From a virus: DNA of 22,001 nucleotides. This document shows positions 5,923-11,807 of the stretch, one piece after another (position 1 is the first letter of the stretch; every line of letters starts with the position of its first letter). The DNA lies in IMG/VR virus record IMGVR_UViG_3300028377_000062, positions 1 through 22,001 of that record; one strand, written 5' to 3'. The notes below the pieces were generated by a model. The model searched no databases, was not told the origin of the DNA, and worked only from the letters and a program-made list of their open reading frames with translations. Position numbers and translations under genes: made by a program.

Positions 5923-6849
5923 TTAATAAGTGATTGAGACGCCTTTAACTTTACCGGCGGCGATAGCGTCAACAACTTTTCGTGCGTCCTGTTCAGAGAT
6001 TACATTAGACAGAGAAACAACAATCTGGTTGTGAACTCGGTTGACAATCCGCTTGTTCTCTTCGCGCTTCAGTTTCTCTGCCAATTCTTGCGCTGCAACG
6101 GCTTCATTCCGTTTACGCTCATCGTTCTTGGCCTTAATGACCGCCGCCGCAATGCGCTCCTCTTCGTCTTTCTTGCGCTGGATTTCTGCGAGTCGCTCAC
6201 GTTCAATGCGGTCGGCCTCGGCTTGGGCATCAATAGCCGCTTGCTCAATTTTGCGCTTCTCATCTTCAATCGCTTGCAACCGGTCGGACTCGGCCTTTTC
6301 TGCTAAACGGATGCGCTCGTTTTCAGCGTCGGCAAGTTTCTGTTTCTCGGCTTCGATTGCTGCTTCCCTCGCCGCCATTTCCTGTTCTTTGCGTTCCAGC
6401 TCTGCCTGCCGTTTTTCTTGATCACGGGCCTGGTCATAGATGCCGTTGAGATAATGGGCTTCGGCCTCATCCAGGATCTTTTTAGCCGCAATATTTTCCA
6501 GCTCCTTGATCCGTTCCTGCTCGGCTTCGTACTCACTGAGAGGTTGACGGGCTTCGTCGCGGAGTGCAGCACAACGCTCCGAAATATCTTTTTTGACCGT
6601 GTTGACTGACTTGACCAGTGCCTTTGCCTCTTCGGTCAGCGTATCGGCTGCGCGTTCCATCGCGGCTTTCGCTTTGGACACTTTACCGGAGAGGGACGCA
6701 ATCTCTTTACGCCCCTTGTCGGTTGACGTGTCCGGCTTGAAGTTCCTGACCTCTGCCGTGATTGCTTCCATGATCGGCTCAACACCGCCCTTGGTGTAAA
6801 TGTCAACGGCCCTCATTGATTCAATTTTTGCCAAGTCAAAAGTTTTCAT
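5923..6849 (-). CDS. Long coiled-coil phage protein, 308 aa
   Basis: The N-terminal 110 residues (MKTFDLAKIESMRAVDIYTK onwards) form a mixed domain found in many phage proteins of this position. A long charged helix fills residues 115-260, rich in Glu, Lys, Arg and Ala (for example RKEQEMAAREAAIEAEK), and superficially resembles TolA. The last 45 residues (RIVNRVHNQIVVSLSNVISE) are compact again. It overlaps the exonuclease gene by four bases (ATGA), so it belongs with the ERF and YqaJ genes, and may be an accessory of phage recombination. Automatic annotation may call it TolA-like; I think that reflects only coiled-coil composition. The domain family is not certain. Confidence 0.75.
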   Translation of the reverse strand: MKTFDLAKIESMRAVDIYTKGGVEPIMEAITAEVRNFKPDTSTDKGRKEIASLSGKVSKAKAAMERAADTLTEEAKALVKSVNTVKKDISERCAALRDEARQPLSEYEAEQERIKELENIAAKKILDEAEAHYLNGIYDQARDQEKRQAELERKEQEMAAREAAIEAEKQKLADAENERIRLAEKAESDRLQAIEDEKRKIEQAAIDAQAEADRIERERLAEIQRKKDEEERIAAAVIKAKNDERKRNEAVAAQELAEKLKREENKRIVNRVHNQIVVSLSNVISEQDARKVVDAIAAGKVKGVSITY

Positions 6850-7487
6850 AGTTCCATCTCCTCAAGTTCTTTCACTAAATTAGCAACCTCAATTAAAAAC
6901 ATATTAGCCGCCGTCTGCATTACATCGATTAAAGCCTCGTCACGCCACACTCGCACAATAAATGATTGCAGTCGCTGCGGCATACGAGGGTCAAAGCTCA
7001 TAAAATCGCACCACAATCTGCCGGAACATGCCATTTGCCACTGCACCTGTTTTACATATTCAGACGGCACAGCCTTGGCGCGGAGATACTCAATATGCGT
7101 TGCTGTGTTCGGACACTTTATCTCGACCAGTCCCTCCTCGCCGCACAATCCATCAGGAGACATGCCAGCATGATCTATAAACGGATGATCGACAAAACCG
7201 ACCTGCACCACCTGAACGTCATTGATGAATCCGTAGGCAGCCCGAGCAAGAGGTTCGTTGTCCGTACCCCATTGCATGGCCCCGTTGCTGTAGGTTTCTG
7301 CAGTCAATCCGGTCAGTCGCTCAACGGCCAATTTTGCCATGAGGTTTTTGCTACCCGCACTCTGACCGCCGCTGCGCCCTTTGGACATAATATCAGTTAG
7401 ACTTGTGGCCCCGATTTTCCCGCGCTTGCAATCAAACCATTCCGGCTCGCCCTGGATAACGTCCGTGTAAATAGTTCCGTGTTTCAT
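6846..7487 (-). CDS. YqaJ-type (lambda Exo-like) recombination exonuclease
   Basis: The 213-residue protein fits the YqaJ viral recombinase family, PD-(D/E)xK fold. Visible are the early QGEPEWFDCKRGKIGATSLT segment, Glu78 in GTDNEPLARAAY, the catalytic core GMSPDGL then GLVEIKCP (Asp112, Glu122, Lys124), and the QVQWQMACSG helix (147-156). It would degrade one strand of double-stranded DNA ends 5' to 3', giving single strands for the annealing protein encoded immediately upstream. The two genes overlap by four bases (ATGA), the classic exonuclease plus annealase pair. Confidence 0.92.
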   Translation of the reverse strand: MKHGTIYTDVIQGEPEWFDCKRGKIGATSLTDIMSKGRSGGQSAGSKNLMAKLAVERLTGLTAETYSNGAMQWGTDNEPLARAAYGFINDVQVVQVGFVDHPFIDHAGMSPDGLCGEEGLVEIKCPNTATHIEYLRAKAVPSEYVKQVQWQMACSGRLWCDFMSFDPRMPQRLQSFIVRVWRDEALIDVMQTAANMFLIEVANLVKELEEMEL

Positions 7488-8284
7488 TCTTTACCCCTCT
7501 TGGTTTCGATAGCCTGACACGTAAAATTGTAATGCTCTGCCGGTAAATCTTCCAAAGCCTCAATGCTCATCTTTTTAACGTTGTTGAGGTATGTAATCAG
7601 CTTTGGCACGTCTACTTTCACATCCAAGATAAGACCTTCAAGGTCGGCGAGTTGGCTTTCGGTGATAACGGGTGTTTCGTCCGTGCCCCGGCCATCGTCA
7701 TCCTGATCTTCTGCGGCTAGACCTGTAATGCCAAGGAAAGTGTACCGCTCCAGGTACGACACGGCGCTTGATATGGCCTGAATGCTGTTCTTGCCTCCTG
7801 AATCATCCTTGGCGGCCATGAGTGTAGTTTTTTGTGAGTGCCCTAGCTCGTGCGACAAGATACAGGTCACTTGCACCTGACCGTTTGGCTGGTCGAAATC
7901 CCACCGATGAGATAACCCGTGTTTAGACAGATACGGAACAACTGTCTTGACGATGGTTCCGAGACGCGCATGGTCGTATTCGGTTTTGCCTTTTGACGTC
8001 GGGAAAGATACGTGCTTGTCCTTCAGGATGGTGATCGCCTCAGACTTGAACTTGGCAACGGCTTGGTGATAAGCCTTCTTCGCTTCGTTCTCCTCCCACC
8101 TCAACTGCAAGTCAAAGAGCTGCTGCATCTGCTCAATACTGGCATTCCCTTGCTGTGCTTGCTGGATAAGGCTCATGGGCGTTATGTCTACCGCCTTGGC
8201 CTCGACCTCCACCATATCAAAGCGCTCCTTGTGTGACTTATCCTCGACCTCTTCTGCCTCATGTATTTCCTTTTTTTCTGTCAT
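7484..8284 (-). CDS. erf: ERF-family single-strand annealing protein
   Basis: The 266-residue protein matches the ERF superfamily of phage recombinases. Signature stretches are AYHQAVAKFKSE (71-82), the HARLGTIVKTVVPYLSKHGL helix (105-124), and SIQAISSAVSYLERYTFLG (167-185), ending in the acidic AAEDQDDDG. It would bind single strands and anneal complementary DNA, working with the YqaJ nuclease next door. An AAGGAGG ribosome binding site seven bases before the ATG fixes the start. The first 30 residues are an acidic, probably disordered tail; the C-terminal 65 residues form a variable helical domain. Confidence 0.92.
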   Translation of the reverse strand: MTEKKEIHEAEEVEDKSHKERFDMVEVEAKAVDITPMSLIQQAQQGNASIEQMQQLFDLQLRWEENEAKKAYHQAVAKFKSEAITILKDKHVSFPTSKGKTEYDHARLGTIVKTVVPYLSKHGLSHRWDFDQPNGQVQVTCILSHELGHSQKTTLMAAKDDSGGKNSIQAISSAVSYLERYTFLGITGLAAEDQDDDGRGTDETPVITESQLADLEGLILDVKVDVPKLITYLNNVKKMSIEALEDLPAEHYNFTCQAIETKRGKE

Positions 8285-8294
8285 GTCGCCTCCT

Positions 8295-8402
8295 TTAAAA
8301 TGGTTGGTAAGTTTTGCCGGTTTGCCGCTTGAGTTCTTCCTGAGCTTTAACGATGTCGACTTTGAGCCACAAAAATTCAGCGTCCGTCATTTCTTTTTTC
8401 AT
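8295..8402 (-). CDS. Very small helical protein, 35 aa
   Basis: The product starts MKKEMTDAEFLWLKVD and ends KTYQPF. The ATG at 8402 overlaps the stop of the Cro-like gene (ATGA), with a GGTGG-type site upstream. A longer in-frame reading from 8495 would run back through the HTH gene and is rejected. The peptide forms one amphipathic helix. No function is recognisable. Confidence 0.5.
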   Translation of the reverse strand: MKKEMTDAEFLWLKVDIVKAQEELKRQTGKTYQPF

Positions 8403-8605
8403 GTCGCCACCTTCTTGCTGGCCTGGTACTTCTGCAACAAGATCATTGCCTTGCGATAGCCCCCTTGTATCTTGGTTATCTTCCCTGTCTCCCACTTAGA
8501 CACGGATCGAGATCCGCATCCAATCTCTGCCGCGAATTCGTCCTGAGTTAAATCAAGACTTTCCCGTAACGGCTTAACCATATCCACTGTAAACTTGTTC
8601 TTCAT
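8399..8605 (-). CDS. Cro/XRE-family small DNA-binding regulator, 68 aa
   Basis: Residues 13-45 form a standard helix-turn-helix of the XRE/Cro type (PLRESLDLTQDEFAAEIGCG, then SRSVSKWETGK). Strong AGGAGG lies eight bases before the ATG at 8605. It is the first gene of the leftward early operon, and the divergent promoter region beside it is the expected target. The protein is small like Cro, with no cleavage or dimerisation domain of a CI-type repressor. It probably controls the early operons; whether it supports lysogeny cannot be judged from here. Confidence 0.85.
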   Translation of the reverse strand: MKNKFTVDMVKPLRESLDLTQDEFAAEIGCGSRSVSKWETGKITKIQGGYRKAMILLQKYQASKKVAT

Positions 8606-8629
8606 GTTGTGCCTCCTTGAGTTTTTTCT

Positions 8630-8657
8630 ATCTTATACTGTGCTAGAATTAAGTCAA
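8630..8657 (-). promoter_or_regulatory. Leftward early promoter
   Basis: On the minus strand TTGACT (8652-8657) and TAAGAT (8630-8635) are 16 bases apart, just upstream of the Cro-like gene. A TATAAG overlapping the same place offers an alternative -10 but with a poor spacing. The -35 faces away from that of the rightward promoter, 14 bases off, so one repressor site could control both. Confidence 0.55.
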
Positions 8658-8671
8658 GCATTATTATTATC

Positions 8672-8699
8672 TTGACATACTTTTTGGAGGTGCTATTCT
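8672..8699 (+). promoter_or_regulatory. Rightward early promoter
   Basis: A perfect TTGACA (8672-8677) and TATTCT (8694-8699) are separated by 16 bases. It points into the micro-protein operon that starts at 8739. The sequence GTGCTA occurs near the -10 of both divergent promoters (8640-8645 and 8690-8695), a possible operator half-site; this is inference. Confidence 0.6.
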
Positions 8700-8738
8700 G
8701 AAAACCAGAAGCAGGAATATTTAAAGACGGAGGATGAC

Positions 8739-8828
8739 ATGAAAGACAGAACAAAGGACATAATCGGCTGGCTAATTCTAACCGTAATTATTGGCGCACT
8801 GGTATGGATGGGAGGCAACGCGATATGA
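8739..8828 (+). CDS. Tiny single-span membrane protein, 29 aa
   Basis: A GGAGG sequence five bases upstream precedes the ATG at 8739. The product has a charged start (MKDRTKDII) and one hydrophobic span (GWLILTVIIGALVWMGG). The stop overlaps the next start (ATGA). It is the first gene behind the rightward early promoter. It could be an inner-membrane micro-protein such as an exclusion or anti-defence peptide, but nothing shows this directly. Confidence 0.6.
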   Translation: MKDRTKDIIGWLILTVIIGALVWMGGNAI

Positions 8829-9019
8829 TTAATTTTACTGAAACACTTGAAAACTACGTCGGCAACGGCGAAGAGGTTATGCTTGAAATGAAGGACTATT
8901 CTGAATCGGTAGTCGCAGAGCTCGAAGAGAAGATCGCCCGGCTTGACGAACTGCTACTGGAGAAACAGGACACCATCGCTAACCTAACCGCCAGGCTTAA
9001 TAACCGGCTAGGGGGATAA
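8825..9019 (+). CDS. Small acidic coiled-coil protein, 64 aa
   Basis: The start MINFTETLENYVGNG at 8825 overlaps the preceding stop, with GGGAGG upstream. Residues 20-60 (VVAELEEKIARLDELLLEKQ, then DTIANLTARL) form regular Leu/Ile heptads, so a short parallel coiled coil is expected. It resembles in style the LLKEKDAEIE modules of the larger proteins further down the operon. Function unknown. Confidence 0.65.
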   Translation: MINFTETLENYVGNGEEVMLEMKDYSESVVAELEEKIARLDELLLEKQDTIANLTARLNNRLGG

Positions 9020-9052
9020 TGTGCTAGTCGTAACGCCAAACAGGGGCAAGAA

Positions 9053-9235
9053 ATGAAAAAAAAATACCTGGAAAACGAAGCCGACGCTATATGCTCAGAA
9101 TGCAACGATAATTGCATTCCCCAGGGTATGATTGAAATTAACTCTTTTGGTTCCTGCGAGACTTGGGAAAGCCACTGCTGTGATGCGGAGGTCTTTGACA
9201 TTGACGGGGGACCTTGGAAACCTGAGTACGATTAA
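9053..9235 (+). CDS. Small Cys-rich acidic protein, 60 aa
   Basis: The product starts MKKKYLENEADAICSEC and carries C14-x2-C17-x3-C21, then Cys35 and a Cys42-Cys43 pair, with a strongly acidic C-terminus (FDIDGGPWKPEYD). The cysteine layout suggests zinc binding. A weak AGGGGC ribosome binding site precedes the ATG. It sits in the middle of the rightward micro-protein operon. I do not recognise the family. Confidence 0.65.
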   Translation: MKKKYLENEADAICSECNDNCIPQGMIEINSFGSCETWESHCCDAEVFDIDGGPWKPEYD

Positions 9236-9255
9236 CAACTAACAGGAGATAAATT

Positions 9256-9411
9256 ATGATTCCGGTAATGATTGGCAGCAAAGAGATGTTCGTGCGTGGC
9301 GAAGCCCAGCAGTGGACGCTTGGAAAGATAACGGACGCGGCTTGTGCAGCAAGTGCTACGCTCTCAACAACTACGCAGGCACTCTCAATCTATACGGCAA
9401 GCATCGTATAA
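9256..9411 (+). CDS. Doubtful small gene, 51 aa; competing reading frame looks better
   Basis: An AGGAG site seven bases before the ATG at 9256 supports this start, but the product (MIPVMIGSKEMFVRGEAQQW...) turns into a run of Ala, Ser and Thr typical of a wrong frame. A second frame over 9249-9440 has no ATG/GTG/TTG near the ribosome binding site but encodes a balanced peptide (DAWKDNGRGLCSKCYALNNY in its centre, with a CxxC). That frame ends exactly in the ATGACTGA overlap with the next gene. Possibly a lost start codon, a frameshift or programmed -1 shifting. Only one of the two frames is likely to be real. Confidence 0.35.
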   Translation: MIPVMIGSKEMFVRGEAQQWTLGKITDAACAASATLSTTTQALSIYTASIV

Positions 9412-9432
9412 AGGGTGCGACGGAGGCGAGTC

Positions 9433-9501
9433 ATGACTGAAGAGGAGATCAGGAGATATAATTATTGGTATTACTTATTTTACATTATGGGAGGTAAATG
9501 A
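9433..9501 (+). CDS. Tiny aromatic-rich peptide, 22 aa
   Basis: GGAGG lies about seven bases before the ATG at 9433. The product MTEEEIRRYNYWYYLFYIMG is dominated by Tyr, Trp and Phe after a charged start, and could insert in a membrane surface. Its stop overlaps the start region of the next micro-gene. The evidence is the site, the coupling and the position in a packed operon; no family is known to me. Confidence 0.4.
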   Translation: MTEEEIRRYNYWYYLFYIMGGK

Positions 9502-9596
9502 TGAAGAGTTTTAACTGGACATTTTTCATATTCTGGTGTGGTTATTTTGCCATACTTGGGTGGGTACTCTACGAGCTGATTATCGGCATTAATTGA
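9501..9596 (+). CDS. Tiny single-span membrane protein, 31 aa
   Basis: GGGAGG precedes two consecutive ATGs (9498 and 9501); either can start the frame. The product is one hydrophobic, aromatic span (FFIFWCGYFAILGWVLYELI) with a short polar tail. It closely resembles the 25-residue peptide at 11278-11355 in pattern (CW/WC, YFA, WV, ELY/ELI), so the two look like paralogues at either end of the operon. Confidence 0.55.
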   Translation: MKSFNWTFFIFWCGYFAILGWVLYELIIGIN

Positions 9597-9604
9597 GGGG
9601 AGAC

Positions 9605-9673
9605 ATGAAGGTAACGAGGATCATAAAAATATACTGGCGCTGCCTGATACGAGGCAGGAGGAGGAAAGTATGA
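9605..9673 (+). CDS. Tiny basic peptide, 22 aa
   Basis: GGGGAGAC precedes the ATG at 9605. The product (MKVTRIIKIYWRCLIRGRRR and KV) is short and highly basic; its stop overlaps the next start (ATGA), and its final codons contain the AGGAGGAGG ribosome binding site of the next gene. It may be a real micro-protein or mainly a coupling leader for the 94-residue gene. Confidence 0.35.
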   Translation: MKVTRIIKIYWRCLIRGRRRKV

Positions 9674-9954
9674 CATTCGAAGAGTGGAAAAACGAACACC
9701 TATGCGATGACGATGTGCAGCTTATCGACTTATGTGAAGACGCCTACCAAGCCGGTGAACGTGCCAATGAGGCTCTCCTCAAAGAGAAGGATGAGGAGAT
9801 AGCCGAACTGAAGGAAGACTACAAAGCAATTATGCGATGCGGTGTCGTTCCTGTTTCACTGTTGAATGCAGCCGAGCAGAAGGTGGTAAATTTTGAAAAA
9901 GTTCTTGAATTTTACTTAACAAATGGTCACTCAGCGATTAAGGAGGTGGAGTAA
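9670..9954 (+). CDS. Coiled-coil module protein 1, 94 aa
   Basis: A strong AGGAGGAGG site precedes the ATG. The N-terminus (MTFEEWKNEHLCDDDVQLID) is acidic, then come the module LLKEKDEEIAELKED (about 37-51), a linker and the second module NAAEQKVVNFEKVLEF (about 66-81). The same two modules recur in the next two genes at similar spacing, and the DNA is also similar (9781-9803 and 9868-9884). The stop overlaps the next ATG (TAATG). Function unknown; likely an oligomeric helical protein. Confidence 0.7.
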   Translation: MTFEEWKNEHLCDDDVQLIDLCEDAYQAGERANEALLKEKDEEIAELKEDYKAIMRCGVVPVSLLNAAEQKVVNFEKVLEFYLTNGHSAIKEVE

Positions 9955-10250
9955 TGGATAAAAGATTTACAGGAGACTACGAAAATTTCCAGCGATTCAA
10001 CGAAGAACATAAAATTACATACTGTGATTTGGAGGCCGAAGTCTGGGAGGCTGAAGAACTTCTCAAAGAGAAGGATGCGGAGATAGAGAGATTAACAGGT
10101 GTAATCGCCTTAGATTGTAAGATAATGGAAGAGTCTTCCGACAAATTAAAGGCAGCCGAGCAGAAGATAGTAGAAAAAGATATGGAGATATCCAAACTCA
10201 AAGAAGGAATATTGCTACTGCGAGAGCAGTTGACTAACCCAAGGAGATGA
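9954..10250 (+). CDS. Coiled-coil module protein 2, 98 aa
   Basis: An AAGGAGGTGG site overlaps the end of the preceding gene. The product has an N-terminal part (MDKRFTGDYENFQRFNEEHK), the module ELLKEKDAEIERL (about 36-48), a linker with a Cys, the module LKAAEQKIVEKDMEISKLKE and a Leu-rich C-terminal helix. It shares both modules with its neighbours, so the three genes look like products of tandem duplication followed by divergence of the N-termini. No enzymatic motif is present. Confidence 0.7.
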   Translation: MDKRFTGDYENFQRFNEEHKITYCDLEAEVWEAEELLKEKDAEIERLTGVIALDCKIMEESSDKLKAAEQKIVEKDMEISKLKEGILLLREQLTNPRR

Positions 10251-10254
10251 AGTG

Positions 10255-10773
10255 ATGACTCGATTTGAAGCAAAGTTAAAATGGTTTCTAAAGCTAGCTG
10301 AAGGTAGAGACTCTCATTTCACAACCGCAACCATGTCTGAACTGATCACAACTATTGCTAGCTCTTTTTGGGAAGCGGGAGAATTTGCGTCTCATACTCT
10401 CCTCGCAGAGAAGGATGCGGAGATAGAGAAATTGCGTAATAGTAAACAAAACTTGGGTGTTGCGTTAGGTAAAATGACTGTAAAATTCGCAAACAGCTTT
10501 GATCGTGCCGAAGAAGCCGAGATAAAAGAATCCACAGGTGCCTTGGAAATCATCCTGCTTAAAAACAAACTTCAAGCAGCTGAGCAGAAGGTAGCAGCCA
10601 TGCAAGCGGTGCTGGATGCGGCTAAGGTAATAGCAAAATGGATGGAGTTTTGGCTACATGAGGATTTATGCGAGTGTGAGGATACACATTCATGTGGGAA
10701 GTTAGAGCGCAGGGCAGAGTTGTTATCTTACCACGATGCCGTTGACGCTATGGAGGTGAGTGATGAGTATTGA
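10255..10773 (+). CDS. Coiled-coil module protein 3, 172 aa
   Basis: An AGGAGA site lies upstream; GTG at 10252 or ATG at 10255 may start it, and I choose the ATG. The first 45 residues (MTRFEAKLKWFLKLAEGRDS onwards) are a unique helical domain. Then come the shared modules TLLAEKDAEIEKL and NKLQAAEQKVAAMQAVLDAA. The C-terminus has a Cys/His cluster (EDLCECEDTHSCGKLERRAE) that could bind metal. It overlaps the next gene. This is the largest product of the operon; the family is not recognised. Confidence 0.7.
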   Translation: MTRFEAKLKWFLKLAEGRDSHFTTATMSELITTIASSFWEAGEFASHTLLAEKDAEIEKLRNSKQNLGVALGKMTVKFANSFDRAEEAEIKESTGALEIILLKNKLQAAEQKVAAMQAVLDAAKVIAKWMEFWLHEDLCECEDTHSCGKLERRAELLSYHDAVDAMEVSDEY

Positions 10774-11011
10774 AAACGTTTTAGAGTTACAGCGCAAAGA
10801 AATCGACAGCCTGACCCAAGAGCTTGCCAAAATGACTGAGGATAGAGACAGTCAGCAACGAGTCTGTTGTGACCAGATGCGAGAGGTAGAGAGGCTGAAA
10901 GAAACAATCCATGACCACCAAGCGTGGCTTGTGCCTATCCAAGACGCTTACGATCCGCGAGGGAATACTTGGAAAGATATTAGAAGTACAAGAGCCATGT
11001 ATGAAGTGTGA
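10763..11011 (+). CDS. Small coiled-coil protein, 82 aa, possibly truncated by an in-frame TGA
   Basis: The start MSIENVLELQRKEIDSL at 10763 (a GTG at 10760 is also in frame) has GGAGG upstream inside the previous gene. Residues 1-55 form a coiled coil with Cys32-Cys33; the tail (IQDAYDPRGNTWKDIRSTR) is more polar. The frame stops at TGA 11009-11011. Beyond it the same frame stays open for 23 more codons with five cysteines and stops one base before the next gene, exactly where an operon neighbour should end. A nonsense mutation, readthrough or recoding is possible. Confidence 0.6.
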   Translation: MSIENVLELQRKEIDSLTQELAKMTEDRDSQQRVCCDQMREVERLKETIHDHQAWLVPIQDAYDPRGNTWKDIRSTRAMYEV

Positions 11012-11083
11012 GAAACCAGTTCCTGGGGCTCATGCGAGACGTGTAGCCTGTGTGGTGCGGCCCCGTGCGAAGGGGATTGTTGA
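11012..11083 (+). pseudogene. Cys-rich in-frame extension after the TGA of the upstream gene
   Basis: These 23 codons, in frame with the gene at 10763-11011, read ETSSWGSCETCSLCGAAPCE and GDC, then TGA. The segment has five cysteines in CxxCxxC and CxxxC spacing, unlike random sequence, and ends one base before the next start codon. It is either the severed end of a once longer protein or a readthrough extension. No convincing selenocysteine insertion hairpin is visible after the TGA. Confidence 0.45.
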
Positions 11084-11084
11084 C

Positions 11085-11276
11085 ATGAGTGAAGCATTTA
11101 ATAGGTACATAAACAGTCAGCAGGCGAAGTATGATTCTAGGTCGATCTGGGATGCTGCTATCGCTCACCAGAAAGAAGTAGATGCCGAACTTATCGGTCA
11201 CTTCGCAGATGGTGCCGATGATAACCACGTCATAACGATAGTGGAGCTCCAAGACGCTATCCGCAAGGGAGAATAA
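11085..11276 (+). CDS. Small hypothetical protein, 63 aa
   Basis: The start MSEAFNRYINSQQAKYDSRS at 11085 is preceded by AAGGGG; an in-frame ATG far upstream (10911) would overlap the previous gene by 100 bases and is rejected. The product is a helical, mixed-charge protein ending IVELQDAIRKGE. The next gene starts two bases later, with its ribosome binding site in the last codons. Function unknown. Confidence 0.6.
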   Translation: MSEAFNRYINSQQAKYDSRSIWDAAIAHQKEVDAELIGHFADGADDNHVITIVELQDAIRKGE

Positions 11277-11277
11277 A

Positions 11278-11355
11278 ATGAAAATATTTATCTGCTGGTC
11301 GCTGTATTTTGCCGTCATTGTCTGGGTTGCTTGGGAACTGTACTGCACAATTTAA
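11278..11355 (+). CDS. Tiny single-span membrane protein, 25 aa
   Basis: AAGGGAG lies seven bases before the ATG. The product MKIFICWSLYFAVIVWVAWE plus LYCTI is a single hydrophobic span, similar in layout to the 31-residue peptide at 9501-9596. It is the last gene of the rightward operon and overlaps the end of the convergent DUF1353 gene by four bases. Confidence 0.55.
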   Translation: MKIFICWSLYFAVIVWVAWELYCTI

Positions 11356-11798
11356 TAGCCAGAATATGTTGATTTAAAGCCGATCTTGTTTTTCCAGTGC
11401 GGGTATTGCACCCCTATGCCGAGAAATGCCCCGAGACGGACGCCAAGCCAGCCAACTTTTTTTGTTATCCACCAGCTTGTTACGCCGACTCGGACTTCAA
11501 ACATCTCGTCAGCAAATTTGCGCTCCTCTTTGTTTTTTGCCAACTTGCTGCGCCAGTCATGCTCACGGTTAGCTATAGGGTGTCGCCATCGCGGAAAAAT
11601 CCCTTGAAGAAACCACGGCACAGAGGATCCGTCCCACTCGTCATCGACCGGTATCGTGTCAATGGATCCGTCCATCATGATCAGTCGCCAAGATTTTGTG
11701 AGTGCTCTCCATAACGGTTTGCCTCTTACTGTCCGAAACTCCAGCTCTGCAAAACTGATAAGATCAGAACTGTTAGGGTCTTCTATTACATCTTTCAT
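11352..11798 (-). CDS. DUF1353-family phage protein, 148 aa
   Basis: The protein matches the DUF1353 pattern: an early beta-rich part, then DTIPVDDEWDGSSVPWFLQG (the conserved Pro-x-x-x-x-x-Asp-Gly-x-Ser-x-Pro stretch), RHPIANREHDWR with the His-Asp pair, KFADEMFEVRVGV, and a hydrophobic glycine-rich end. Members are common beside phage lysis and tail genes, but their role is not established. It starts ten bases after the lipoprotein gene, whose last codons provide GAGGAG, and is the last gene of the leftward late block, converging on the rightward operon. Confidence 0.85.
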   Translation of the reverse strand: MKDVIEDPNSSDLISFAELEFRTVRGKPLWRALTKSWRLIMMDGSIDTIPVDDEWDGSSVPWFLQGIFPRWRHPIANREHDWRSKLAKNKEERKFADEMFEVRVGVTSWWITKKVGWLGVRLGAFLGIGVQYPHWKNKIGFKSTYSGY

Positions 11799-11807
11799 AA
11801 ACCCCGG

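Noticed and set aside
6031-6421. Plus-strand frames opposite the long coiled-coil gene
   Set aside because: They are Ser/Phe/Leu-rich mirror images of a Glu/Lys/Arg-rich helix with no ribosome binding site.
5923-6849. TolA-like envelope protein
   Set aside because: Similarity to TolA is only charged coiled-coil composition; there is no membrane anchor, and the gene is coupled to the recombination genes.
8640-8695. Repeat of GTGCTA near both divergent -10 elements as a proven operator
   Set aside because: Six bases occurring twice is weak evidence; mentioned only as a possibility in the promoter entry.
9021-9056. Eleven-codon GTG frame between 9019 and 9053
   Set aside because: Too short and with only a weak site; it may simply be the spacer holding the next gene's ribosome binding site.
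8896-9201. Minus-strand frame opposite the start of the micro-protein operon
   Set aside because: It ends in a Ser run antisense to the coiled coil of the 64-residue gene, a typical shadow.
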